Source: Candidatus Latescibacterota bacterium
GTDB lineage: Bacteria; Krumholzibacteriota; Krumholzibacteriia; JACNKJ01
DNA length: 64,000 nt
NCBI GenBank assembly: GCA_020633725.1
Contig: JACKDC010000001.1
Coordinates: 62,001 to 126,000, forward strand
Direction: 5' to 3'
Made by a program: the position numbers and the translations under genes. Of the stretch, positions 8,207-17,300 are shown piece after piece (the stretch's first letter is position 1; each line of letters begins with the position of its first letter). The notes beneath the pieces are model-generated. The model did not search any database. It worked only from the letters and a program-made list of their open reading frames with translations, and was not told the origin of the DNA.

Positions 8207-9361
8207 ATGACTGATCGGCTGGAGAATTACTTCCCCGGGCTGGAAGGCGTTTACGTCAACGAAAGCGGCATGAGCTTCGTCGACGGACAGCAGGGCAAGC
8301 TCTACTACTGCGGCTACTCCATCGAGGACCTGGCCGCGAACTGCAACTTCGAGCACGTGGCGTTCCTGCTGCTCTACAAGCGGCTGCCCACGCGCGGCGA
8401 GCTGGAGACCTTCAAGGAAGACCTGATCCGCGAGCGCTACCTGGATCCGCACCTGAAGGCGATCATCGTGCTGACCCCCAAGGAGGGGCATCCGATGGCC
8501 GTGCTGCAGGCGCTGCTGGCGCAGCTGGCCATGCACGACCCGGAGCTGGCCGACCGCTCCATCGAGGCCAAGCGGCGCAAGGCCATGCGCATCATCGCCA
8601 AGATGCCGCTCGTGGTGACCTACTTCGACAATCTCCGCGGACGCGAGCGCACCGTGGTTCGCCGCAACGACCTCTCGCACTCGGCGAACATGCTCTACAT
8701 GCTGACCGGCCGCGTGCCCACGCCCGAGGAGGAGCGCATCTTCGACGTCGCCCTGATCCTGCACATGGATCACGGCTGCAACAACTCCACCTTCACGGCA
8801 CGCGTGGTCACGTCCACGGAGGCGGACCTCTACACGGCGGTGATCGCGGCGGTCGGCTCGCTGTCGGGCCCGCTGCACGGCGGCGCCAACGAGCGCGTGA
8901 TCGAGATGCTCGAGCAGATCGAGGATCTCAGCCAGGTGGAGCCCTTCGTGGAAAACATGATCAAGGAGGGCAAGAAGATCATGGGCTTCGGGCACCGCGT
9001 CTACAAGACGCTGGACCCGCGCGCCACCGTGCTGCGGCGCATGGCCGAGGACCTGGCCAAGGAGCGCCACGACGACCACGACCTCGCCAAGGCCATCCGC
9101 TTCATGGAGGTCACGCGCAAGAAGCTCGACGAGATGGGCAAGACGCAGATCTGGCCCAACGTGGACTTCTTCTCCGGTGTGGTCTACAAGGCGCTGGGCC
9201 TGCCGAAGGACATGTTCACGGCGGTCTTCGCCATCGCGCGCGTGGTGGGCTGGGTCGGCCACCACTTCGAGCAGATGGAGAACAACCGCATCTACCGTCC
9301 GCGTCTGGCCTACATCGGCCGCGAGCTGGGCTCGCCCTACGTGCCGCTCGAGAAGCGCTAG
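8207..9361 (+). CDS. gltA: Citrate synthase
   Basis: Condenses oxaloacetate and acetyl-CoA to citrate, the entry step of the TCA cycle (cytoplasm). 384 residues, the usual length of the short Gram-positive/archaeal-like form. Motifs seen: oxaloacetate-binding LHMDHGCNNSTFTARV (His189), catalytic His224 in GPLHGGANE, His263 in GFGHRVYKTLDPRA and the catalytic Asp320 in WPNVDFFSG, with the arginines of the C-terminal part present. It stands alone with its own promoter and Shine-Dalgarno and ends in a shared hairpin with the convergent rplC. 2-Methylcitrate synthase is the only realistic alternative; no prp genes are nearby. Confidence 0.95.
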   Translation: MTDRLENYFPGLEGVYVNESGMSFVDGQQGKLYYCGYSIEDLAANCNFEHVAFLLLYKRLPTRGELETFKEDLIRERYLDPHLKAIIVLTPKEGHPMAVLQALLAQLAMHDPELADRSIEAKRRKAMRIIAKMPLVVTYFDNLRGRERTVVRRNDLSHSANMLYMLTGRVPTPEEERIFDVALILHMDHGCNNSTFTARVVTSTEADLYTAVIAAVGSLSGPLHGGANERVIEMLEQIEDLSQVEPFVENMIKEGKKIMGFGHRVYKTLDPRATVLRRMAEDLAKERHDDHDLAKAIRFMEVTRKKLDEMGKTQIWPNVDFFSGVVYKALGLPKDMFTAVFAIARVVGWVGHHFEQMENNRIYRPRLAYIGRELGSPYVPLEKR

Positions 9362-9391
9362 ACCTTCGCCCGGCCACCGGGAGCACGCAAA

Positions 9392-9420
9392 AAGGGCCGG
9401 CCCCGCTGGGGTCGGCCCTT
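9392..9420 (-). terminator. Intrinsic terminator of rplC (hairpin also serves gltA)
   Basis: 13-bp stem (9392-9404 with 9408-9420, one G-T pair) around a GCT loop. On the minus strand it is followed by TTTTTGC, a classic Rho-independent terminator just after the rplC stop. On the plus strand the tail is only TTCGTCG, so it would work less well for gltA. Confidence 0.85.
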
Positions 9421-9450
9421 CGTCGTGACGAGGGGGGCGGAAGCGTCCCG

Positions 9451-10098
9451 CTAGCCCTTGCTCTTGATGCTCTTGGTGACCAGCACCAGGCTGCCGTTGG
9501 GGCCGGGGACGGCGCCCTTCACCAGCAGCAGGTTCTCCTCGGCGCGCACCGCCACCACTCGCAGGTTCTGCATGGTCTGGCGGGCGAAGCCATAGCGGCC
9601 GGCCATCTTCTTGCCGCGGAAGACGCGGGACGGCGTGGCGCTCGAGCCGATGGAGCCCGCGTGGCGCATCACCTCGTGCGAACCGTGGGTCATGCTGAGC
9701 ACGCCGTGCATGCCGTGCCGCTTGATGACGCCCGCCGTGCCGCGGCCCTTGGTGCGGCCGCTGACGTCGACGCTGTCGCCCGCGGCGAACTTCTCGACGG
9801 TGATCGCGTCGCCGACCGTGTAGCCCTCGGCCTCCTCGGCCGTGATGCGGCTCTCGCGCAGGTAGCGCAGCGCCTCCAGACCGGCCTTGGCCAGGTGGCC
9901 CAGGCGCGGCTTGTTGCTGTTCTTGGCGCGCATGGGCTCGAAGCCCAGCTGGACGGCCGAGTAGCCGTCGCTGTCCGCGCTCTTCTTCTGGACGACGTAG
10001 TTGGGGCCGAGCTCGATGACGGTGACCGGCGTCAGGACGCCGCCCTCCTCGAAGATCTGGGTCATGCCGAGCTTCTTGCCCAGGAGCCTCAGTGCCAT
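9451..10098 (-). CDS. rplC: 50S ribosomal protein L3
   Basis: Primary 23S rRNA-binding protein near the peptidyl transferase centre. The open frame runs further upstream, but the start at 10098 (MALRLLGKKLGMTQIF) matches the family N-terminus and has Shine-Dalgarno GAGGAGG; this gives 215 residues, normal for L3. The signature around residues 125-165 is present (AGSIGSSATPSRVFRGKKMAG), as is the C-terminal NLLLVKGAVPGPNGS. Unusually, no other S10-operon gene is near: the gene has its own promoter and terminator and lies between gltA and a hydrolase. Confidence 0.96.
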   Translation of the reverse strand: MALRLLGKKLGMTQIFEEGGVLTPVTVIELGPNYVVQKKSADSDGYSAVQLGFEPMRAKNSNKPRLGHLAKAGLEALRYLRESRITAEEAEGYTVGDAITVEKFAAGDSVDVSGRTKGRGTAGVIKRHGMHGVLSMTHGSHEVMRHAGSIGSSATPSRVFRGKKMAGRYGFARQTMQNLRVVAVRAEENLLLVKGAVPGPNGSLVLVTKSIKSKG

Positions 10099-10203
10099 GG
10101 GTACCTCCTCGTCGACAACCATGCGGCTGAGACGTCCGCAGCGGGTTGCGCCCCTTGCCCTTGGGCGGGGCCGTTCATGTGCTCGCGGCGTGCGAGACGG
10201 GAC

Positions 10204-10232
10204 AGGATAGGCGGCCCGAGGCGCCCTGTCCA
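10204..10232 (-). promoter_or_regulatory. Putative promoter of rplC
   Basis: On the minus strand TGGACA (10232-10227), 17-bp spacer, TATCCT (10209-10204). It leaves a leader of about 100 nt before the rplC start, room for the autoregulatory structure common in ribosomal-protein mRNAs (inference). Confidence 0.65.
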
Positions 10233-10268
10233 GGGGCGCGGGCCATTTTTCCGGCGCGCCGGGGGCGG

Positions 10269-11930
10269 TCAGTGCGCCCGCTGGGCCAGCATCCAGCCGC
10301 CGATCTCCTCCAGGAACGGGGCCTCGAGATGGCCCGGGACGCCGAACTCGGCCGGCCCCGGCGTCCCGGTCCCCGGCAGGAAAAGATGGTTGAGCCGCGG
10401 AAGCACCTCGAGCCGGGAGCCTGTCCGGCCGTCGGCGTCCATGACCTCCCGCCACTTCTCCTGGTCGGGGGTGGTGATCTGGTAGTCCCGCGCGCCGAAG
10501 AGCACCAGCGCCGGCGCGTGCTGGGCGCGGTAGTCGTCCCAGGGCTTCCAGTAGAGGACGGACTCCCAGTAGCGCGCCTTGGCGTTGAAGATGATGTTGT
10601 CCTCGCCGACGTTGCCGCTTCGCATCTGCTCGGCCTGGTACTGGGCGCGCTGGACCTCGTCCTTGGTCACGCTGCCCTGGGCGAGCAGCACGTCGTACTG
10701 GTCCACGAGGATGGTCAGCAGGTCCCGGCCCGGCGGGGCGAGCAGCACGATGCCCGCCAGGGGCTCGCCCTCGTCCTCGAACTCGAGCGCCAGCGTGGCC
10801 GCGGCGCCGGCCCCCAGGCTGTGACCCAGCAGGAAGAGCCGGTTGGGGTCGAAGCGGCTGTCGCCCCGCAGCAGCGCGTAGGCGGCGTGGGCGTCGTCCA
10901 TCACCTCTTCCTTCAGGGTGAAGGTGCGATCCTCGTAGACCGCGGGGTTCTGCTTGCCGCGGTTCATGACGTAGGTCCGCTTGTCGTAGCGCAGGCTGGC
11001 GATGCCCCGGGCCGCGAGGCCGTCGGCGAGCTCGGCGAAGACGCGGTTGGGGCCCAGCGCCATGTCGCGGTCCATCGGCCCCGATCCGTGGAGGAAGATG
11101 CAGGCCGGCCAGGGACCCTTGCCCTCGGGCAGCGTGAGGGTGCCGCCGAGCGCGGGGCCGCCGCCCTCCACCGTGACGCCCTCGGTGGGGAACTGCCGGC
11201 GCGCGGCGCTGGGCGCGGCGCCCTGCAGCGGGGCCTCGTAGCCGGGCCGCCGGATCTCGAAGTTCTGGATGGGCACGTTCAGCGCGTAGAACTCACCGTC
11301 CGCGCTGGTGTCGATGAAGGTCAGGATGCCGGCGATCGTGAAGCGGTGCCGCAGCACTTCGAGTGGCTTGCCCTCGAGGGTCGCCGTGGCGGGCTCGGCC
11401 GCGTCGCGGAGCAGCGGTCCCGTCCAGACCTGCTGGGGGACCACGGCGAGCAGGGCGTCGTGCCGGTCGGGATCCCGGGCGAGATGCCGGCCGAGCAGCC
11501 ACAGGTGCGAGGCGATGCCGTTGTCGACGATGGTGGTCCTGGCCTCGCCCGCCGCCACGTTGGACTCGCGGTTGAAGCTGGGGCCGATGGCGAAGAGGTG
11601 CAGCGAGTCGCCGAAGACCGAGGCGCCGAGGCTGTCGCCGCGCGTGGTGCGCAGCAGGTAGGACACGAAGTGCTCGTCCGGGCCCGCCACCCGGGTCGTG
11701 GCCCGCAGGCGGCGCTCCATGGGCTGGTTCAGCACCAGCTCGCCCGACACGAGCAGCGTGTCGCCGCGGTTCTCCACGTCGAAGCGCTCCGAGCCGATGC
11801 TCTGCCCCCCCACGAAGTAGACGAACTGCCGCGTCCCGGCCTCGGCGGGAGCGGGGGCGGCGGCGACGGCGGGGGACAGGGAGGCGGCGAGCAGCAGCAG
11901 GCTCAGGCCGAGGGAGGCGGGAGCGGTCAT
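10269..11930 (-). CDS. Secreted alpha/beta hydrolase
   Basis: 553-residue exported serine hydrolase. The chosen ATG (11930) gives a signal peptide (1-27, ending AVAAA); the frame is open a further 69 bases upstream, but that part covers the predicted promoter. The N-terminal ~190 residues form a domain I do not recognise; the hydrolase domain follows, with FLHGSGPMDRD as the oxyanion-hole region, nucleophile elbow GHSLG with Ser371, acid Asp482 (GARDYQ) and His515 (LNHLF), a complete triad in the expected order. Such fusions are annotated as peptidase- or esterase-like alpha/beta hydrolases; the substrate cannot be told. Monocistronic. Confidence 0.85.
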   Translation of the reverse strand: MTAPASLGLSLLLLAASLSPAVAAAPAPAEAGTRQFVYFVGGQSIGSERFDVENRGDTLLVSGELVLNQPMERRLRATTRVAGPDEHFVSYLLRTTRGDSLGASVFGDSLHLFAIGPSFNRESNVAAGEARTTIVDNGIASHLWLLGRHLARDPDRHDALLAVVPQQVWTGPLLRDAAEPATATLEGKPLEVLRHRFTIAGILTFIDTSADGEFYALNVPIQNFEIRRPGYEAPLQGAAPSAARRQFPTEGVTVEGGGPALGGTLTLPEGKGPWPACIFLHGSGPMDRDMALGPNRVFAELADGLAARGIASLRYDKRTYVMNRGKQNPAVYEDRTFTLKEEVMDDAHAAYALLRGDSRFDPNRLFLLGHSLGAGAAATLALEFEDEGEPLAGIVLLAPPGRDLLTILVDQYDVLLAQGSVTKDEVQRAQYQAEQMRSGNVGEDNIIFNAKARYWESVLYWKPWDDYRAQHAPALVLFGARDYQITTPDQEKWREVMDADGRTGSRLEVLPRLNHLFLPGTGTPGPAEFGVPGHLEAPFLEEIGGWMLAQRAH

Positions 11931-11970
11931 GACGGTCTCCGTGGATGGATGGGTGGGCGACAGGCGCTCC

Positions 11971-11999
11971 AGCATAGGCGGACCGCGCCGGAATGGCAA
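11971..11999 (-). promoter_or_regulatory. Putative promoter of the alpha/beta hydrolase
   Basis: Minus strand TTGCCA (11999-11994), 17-bp spacer, TATGCT (11976-11971), 40 bp before the start codon. Confidence 0.65.
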
Positions 12000-12081
12000 T
12001 GGTCCGCGTCCCGGCGACGGGCGACCGTGGGGCCGAGGCCGCAGTCAACTCCGCGCGGGGCGGGGAGTTCCAGCCCCGGCC

Positions 12082-12110
12082 TTGCGGCCCCGCCCCCCAG
12101 GTGCTAGTTA
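12082..12110 (+). promoter_or_regulatory. Putative promoter of the tdk operon
   Basis: TTGCGG (12082-12087), 17-bp spacer, TAGTTA (12105-12110), directly before the GGAGGTGGG Shine-Dalgarno and ATG at 12128. Divergent from the hydrolase promoter. Confidence 0.55.
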
Positions 12111-12127
12111 GTGGGCCGGAGGTGGGC

Positions 12128-12703
12128 ATGAACTCAGCGACACCGCGCCTGCGCCCCGCCCACGCGGGCTGGATCGAGGTCATCGCCGGCGGCATGTTCA
12201 GCGGCAAGTCGGAGGAACTCATCCGGCGCCTGCGCCGCGCCAGGATCGCGCGGCAGGCGGTGCAGGCCTTCAAGCCGAGCATCGACGACCGCTACGACGC
12301 CGGGGCGATCGTCTCCCACGACGCCACGAGCATCGAGTCCACCCCGGTGGCGGACGTGGCCGCGCTCCGCCGCGCCCTGGCCCCCGAGACCCAGGTGATC
12401 GGCATCGACGAAGCCCAGTTCCTGGGCCCCGCCGTGGTCGCGCTCTGCGTGGAGCTGGCGCGGACGGGCAAGCGCGTGATCGTCGCCGGACTGGACATGG
12501 ACTACCGCGGCGAGCCCTTCGAGCCGGTGCCGCAGCTCATGGCCGTGGCCGAGGAGGTCACCAAGACCCACGCCGTCTGCCTGGTCTGCGGCGCCCCGGC
12601 CTCGCACAGCCAGCGCATCGTGGCGGATGAAGGCCGCGTGCTGGTGGGCGCGAGCGAGGCCTACGAGCCCCGCTGTCGCGACTGCTTCGAGGCGCCGGCA
12701 TGA
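12128..12703 (+). CDS. tdk: Thymidine kinase
   Basis: Type II thymidine kinase: phosphorylates thymidine with ATP in pyrimidine salvage (cytoplasm). 191 residues from the ATG at 12128, chosen for its Shine-Dalgarno and family length. Walker A GGMFSGKSEE (21-30), catalytic Glu95 in the GIDEAQF motif, the lasso/zinc cysteines in two pairs (Cys151/Cys154 and Cys183/Cys186), and the thymidine-binding VGASEAYEP region near 173-181. First gene of a coupled run; its stop overlaps the next start (ATGA). Confidence 0.96.
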   Translation: MNSATPRLRPAHAGWIEVIAGGMFSGKSEELIRRLRRARIARQAVQAFKPSIDDRYDAGAIVSHDATSIESTPVADVAALRRALAPETQVIGIDEAQFLGPAVVALCVELARTGKRVIVAGLDMDYRGEPFEPVPQLMAVAEEVTKTHAVCLVCGAPASHSQRIVADEGRVLVGASEAYEPRCRDCFEAPA

Positions 12704-13419
12704 ACGAACCGCCCCGGGAACAGGTGGGTCAGCGCCTGCGCGAGGTCCGCGCGCGCATCGTGGAGGCGGCGCGCCGCGCCGGGCGCTCGCCGGCGGCGGT
12801 GCGCCTCGTCGCCGTGAGCAAGGCGGCCACGCCGGCCCAGGTGCTGGGGGCCTACGCCGCCGGGCAGCGGGAGTTCGGCGAAAGCCGCGTCCAGGACGCC
12901 CTGCCCAAGCTGGACCTGCTGCCCGACGACGTGGTCTGGCATCTCATCGGCCACCTGCAGAGCAACAAGGTGAACAAGGTGCTCGGGCGCTTCGATCTCG
13001 TCCACGCGGTGGACGGCTTCGAGCTGGGCCAGCGCCTGTCGGAGAAATCCCTGGAGCGCGAGCTGCTCACGCCGGTGCTGCTGCAGGTGAACTGCTCGGG
13101 GGAGGAGAGCAAGCAGGGCGTGTCGCCCGGCGAGGCCGAGGACCTGGCGCTGGCGCTGGCGGAGCTGCGGGGGATCGTCGTGAAGGGCCTCATGACCATG
13201 GCCCCTCCGCTCCAGAGTGGCGGGGCCGAGGCCGTCCGGGCGAGCTTCCGCCAGCTGGCGGCGCTGCGCGACGGGCTCCGCGGCCGCGACCTGCCCCGCC
13301 TGCCCGTGGAGGAGCTGTCCATGGGCATGAGCGGCGACTTCGAGATCGCCGTGGAGGAGGGCGCCACGATCCTGCGCGTGGGCGCGGCCATCTTCGGCGC
13401 GTCGCCGCTCGACGCTTGA
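12700..13419 (+). CDS. YggS/PROSC-family PLP homeostasis protein
   Basis: Single-domain TIM-barrel protein that binds pyridoxal 5'-phosphate and controls PLP and amino-acid balance; no amino-acid racemase activity is expected. 239 residues, usual length. The PLP lysine lies in LVAVSKAATPAQV (residues 31-43), followed by FGESRVQDA and WHLIGHLQSNKVNK, both hallmarks, and EELSMGMSGDFEIAVEEGAT near the C-terminus holding the phosphate. Coupled to tdk by ATGA. Confidence 0.95.
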   Translation: MNEPPREQVGQRLREVRARIVEAARRAGRSPAAVRLVAVSKAATPAQVLGAYAAGQREFGESRVQDALPKLDLLPDDVVWHLIGHLQSNKVNKVLGRFDLVHAVDGFELGQRLSEKSLERELLTPVLLQVNCSGEESKQGVSPGEAEDLALALAELRGIVVKGLMTMAPPLQSGGAEAVRASFRQLAALRDGLRGRDLPRLPVEELSMGMSGDFEIAVEEGATILRVGAAIFGASPLDA

Positions 13420-13444
13420 ATCCCTCTCGCAAGCGGTCTAGATT
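13416..13444 (+). promoter_or_regulatory. Putative promoter of the PNP-ileS operon
   Basis: TTGAAT (13416-13421), 17-bp spacer, TAGATT (13439-13444), starting inside the last codons of the YggS-type gene, 58 bp before the PNP start. Confidence 0.65.
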
Positions 13445-13502
13445 CCGAACCTTGTCCCCGCGCCCTGCGCGGCGCGGCGAACTCCCAGCCAGAGGACCCG
13501 GC

Positions 13503-14348
13503 ATGGACGATCTCTACTCACGCGTCGAGGAGTCGGCGGCGTTCCTGCGGGACCGCGGCCTGCCGCGGCCCTCGCTGGTCATCGTGCTGGGTTCGGGGCT
13601 GGACGGCCTCGCCTCGCGCCTCGAGGCGGCCGGCAGCCTGCCCTTCGGCGAGGTGCCGCGGTTCGCGTCCTCCACCGTGGACTTCCACGCCGGCACGCTG
13701 CACTGGGGACGGCTCGCGGGCCTGCCCGTGACCGTGCTGGAGGGACGCCTCCACTACTACGAGGGCCACAGCATGGCCGAGGTGGTGCATCCCCTGCGCG
13801 CGCTGCGGGCGCTGGGCGCCGAGGGCGTGGTGCTCTGCAGCGCGGTGGGCGGGCTGGCGCCGTCGCTCGCGGTGAGCGACGTCGTGGCCGTGCGCGATCA
13901 CATCAACCTGATGGGCGCGAATCCGCTGATCGGCCCCAACGACGAGCGGCTGGGCCCCCGCTTCCCGGACTTCTCCGCGCCCTACAGCCCGGCGTGGCGT
14001 CGGCTGGCCGGCGAGCTGGCGGCGGCGGCCGGCCACGCGCTGCCCGAGGGCGTGCTGGCGGGAGTGGCCGGACCCAATCTGGAGACCGCGGCGGAGTACC
14101 GCTTCCTGCGGTCGATCGGCGCGGACCTGGTGGGCATGAGCATGGTGCCGGAGACCCTGGCCGCCGTGCACATGGGGATGGAGGTGCTGGGCCTCGCGGT
14201 GGTCACCGACCGCTGCGATCCCGACGCCCTCGAGCCCGTGGACGTGCCCGCCATCCTCGCGGCGGCGGCCGCGGCGCGGCCTCGCCTCGAGGCCCTGATC
14301 CTGGACTTCGCGAAGGCCCTGAACGAACGCAAAGGTGTGGAGCAATGA
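13503..14348 (+). CDS. Purine-nucleoside phosphorylase (trimeric PNP/MTAP class)
   Basis: Splits purine nucleosides with phosphate into base and ribose 1-phosphate (purine salvage, cytoplasm). 281 residues from the ATG at 13503. Motifs: phosphate site VLGSGLDGL and EGRLHYYEGHS, CSAVGGL in place of the usual TNAAGG, purine-site Glu in GPNLETAAEYRFL, and GMSMVPE. Near residue 240 the base-recognition loop reads VVTDRCDPDAL; classic PNPs have Asn where this has Asp. Similar TDECDPDN loops are, as I recall, typical of Bacteroidetes PNPs. Overlaps ileS by ATGA. Confidence 0.92.
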   Translation: MDDLYSRVEESAAFLRDRGLPRPSLVIVLGSGLDGLASRLEAAGSLPFGEVPRFASSTVDFHAGTLHWGRLAGLPVTVLEGRLHYYEGHSMAEVVHPLRALRALGAEGVVLCSAVGGLAPSLAVSDVVAVRDHINLMGANPLIGPNDERLGPRFPDFSAPYSPAWRRLAGELAAAAGHALPEGVLAGVAGPNLETAAEYRFLRSIGADLVGMSMVPETLAAVHMGMEVLGLAVVTDRCDPDALEPVDVPAILAAAAAARPRLEALILDFAKALNERKGVEQ

Positions 14349-17300
14349 GCGAGCAAGGCACGAGGCAGCGCTTCCCCGAGCTGGCGAAGCAGCCGGTGGA
14401 ACTGGAGCGGGCGGTGGCGAGCTACTGGGACCGCGCGGGGATCTTCGCGCGCACCCAGGCGGCCGAGGTGGAGTCGTCGCGCCCGCACTTCGTCTTCTAC
14501 GAGGGACCGCCCACGGCCAACGGCAATCCCGGCGTGCACCACGTGATCACGCGTCTCGCCAAGGACACCATCTGCCGCTACAAGTCGATGGACGGCCACT
14601 TCGTCCTGCGCAAGGCGGGCTGGGACACCCACGGCCTGCCCGTGGAGCTCGAGGTGCAGAAGCGCCTGGGCCTCAAGACCAAGGCGGACATCGAGGCCTA
14701 CGGCGTCGAGGCCTTCAACGCCAAGTGCCGCGAGAGCGTCTTCAGCTACGAGAAGGAATGGCGCCAGCTCACGCGCCGCATCGGCTACTGGCTGGACCTG
14801 GAGCACCCCTACATCACCTGCGACGACGACTACGTCGAATCCGTGTGGTGGCTGCTCAGGCAGCTCTGGGATGCGGATCTCATCTACAAGGGCCACAAGG
14901 TGCTGCCCTACAACCCGCGCCTGGGGACGGTCTACTCGAGCCACGAGGTCGCGCAGGGCTACGCCGACGTGGAGGACCCGTCGGTCACCGTGCGCTTCCC
15001 CCTCGACGGGGAGGACGGCAGCCTGCTGGTCTGGACGACCACGCCCTGGACGCTGCTGTCCAACGTGGCCGTGGCCGTACACCCCGAGCTCACCTACGTG
15101 AAGCTGCGCCTCGCGGACACCGACGCGGCCGAGGCCGAGAGCGTGATCCTCGCCGAGGACCGCGTGGAGGCCGTGCTGGCGGGCCGGGAGCGCTACGAGC
15201 TCTGGCGCATGAAGGGCGCCGAGATGGCCGGCTGGCGCTACCGGCGTCTCTACGACTTCGCCGCCGCGCCCGAGGGCAAGCGCATCGCCGAGGTGATCTG
15301 CGCGGACTTCGTCAGCGCCGAGGACGGCACCGGCCTCGTGCACATGGCGCCCGCCTACGGCGCCGACGACTACGAGGCCGGCCGCGAGCGCAATCTCGCC
15401 TTCATCGACCTGGTGGGACCGGACGGCAAGGTGCGTCCCGAGGCCGCGCCCTTCGCGGGCCTGGACTTCAAGGCGGCCGACCCGCCCATCATGGCCGACC
15501 TCAAGCAGCGGGGGCTGCTCTTTGCCCGCGCGACCGTCACCCACAGCTACCCGCACTGCTGGCGCGACAAGGGGCCGCTCATCTATTACGCCCAGCCGGC
15601 GTGGTTCATCCGCACCACGGCGCTCAAGGAGCGCTTCCTGTCCGCGAACGCCGCGGTGCGCTGGGTGCCGCCGGAGATGGGCGAGAAGCGCTTCGGCGAC
15701 TGGCTCAAGGGCAACGTGGACTGGGCGCTCTCGCGCGACCGCTACTGGGGCACCCCGCTGCCGATCTGGGTGAGCGAGGACGGCGAGCGCGCCGTCTGCG
15801 TCGGCAGCTTCGAGGAGCTGCGCAAGCTGTCGATGGAGCCGCTGCCCGAGCGCATCGATCCGCACAAGCCGATGGTGGACGCGATCGCCCTGCGCCACCC
15901 GGAGACGGGCGAGACGCTGCGGCGCGTGCCGGACGTCATCGACGCCTGGTTCGACTCGGGCTCCATGCCCTTCGCGCAGTGGCACTATCCCTTCGAGAAC
16001 AAGGAGCGCTTCGAGGGACAGTACCCGGCGGACTTCATCTGCGAGGCGGTGGATCAGTCCCGCGGCTGGTTCTACAGCCTGCTGGCGATCGGCGTGTTCA
16101 TGAAGGGCCAGGTGCCCTACAAGAGCGTGCTGGTGAGCGGCCACGTCGTGGACGTGCAGGGCAAGAAGATGAGCAAGTCCCTGGGCAACAGCGTCGACCC
16201 CTTCGCGGTGCTGGACGCCGACGGCGCCGACGCCCTGCGCCTCTACATGGCCACCACGTCGCCGCTGTGGACCGCGCTCAAGTTCGATCCCGCCGGCCCG
16301 CGCGAGATGAACAGCAAGCTGCTGGGCACGCTGCGCAACACCTATGCCTTCCTCGCGCTCTACGCGAATCTCGACGGGTGGACGCCGGGCTGCGCGTCGC
16401 CGGAATTCAGCCTCATGGACCGCTGGATCCGCTCGCGTTTCGAGACGCTCGTGGCCGAGACCCGCGCCTCGCTCGACGCCCTCGATCTCACGAAGGCCGC
16501 CAAGGGCATCGTGGCCTTCGTGGTGGAGGAGCTGAGCAACTGGTACGTGCGCCGCAGCCGCCGCCGCTTCTGGAAGGGGGAGATGACCGCGGACAAGGCC
16601 GGCGCCTACGAGACGCTCTACGGCGTGCTCGACGGCGTCAGCCGCCTCGTGGCGCCCTTCGTGCCCTTCCTGCCGGAGGCCGTCTATCGCGGGCTGCGGG
16701 GGCTCGATCTCGACGCGGACGACGCCGGCAGCGTCCACCTCGACCGCTTCCCCGTCGCGGACGCGTCGCGCCGGGACGTGGCGCTGGAGGCGGCGATGGG
16801 CGCCGTGCTGCAGGTGGTGGGCCTCGGCCGCACGCTGCGCAACCAGTCGGGCCTCAAGACGCGCCAGCCGCTGGCGAGCTTCGAGGTGGCGGGCGGCGGC
16901 GACGCCGTGCGCGCGGCGCTCGCGGATCCCGCGCTGCGCGAGCTCGTCCTCGACGAGCTCAACGTCAAGGCCGTGGGCCTCCTCGACGACGCCGGTGACC
17001 GCATGCGCTTCGTGGCCAAGCCGCGCTTCAAGCAGCTGGGACCGCGCCTGGGCGGGGCGATGAAGGCCGTCGCCGCGGCGGTGGCGACGCTGCCCCCCGA
17101 CGCGGTGCTGGACGGCTACCGTCAGGGCGAGCTGCAGGTGGAGGCCGACGGCCAGCGCTTCACGCTCACTCGCGACGAACTGGACTTCGGCGCGGAGGCC
17201 GTGGGCGCCTACGAAGTGGGCATGGACGGCGCGCTCTGCGGCGCGCTGGACATCACCGTGGACGCGGCGCTGGCCCGCGAGGGGCACCTGCGCGAGCTGG

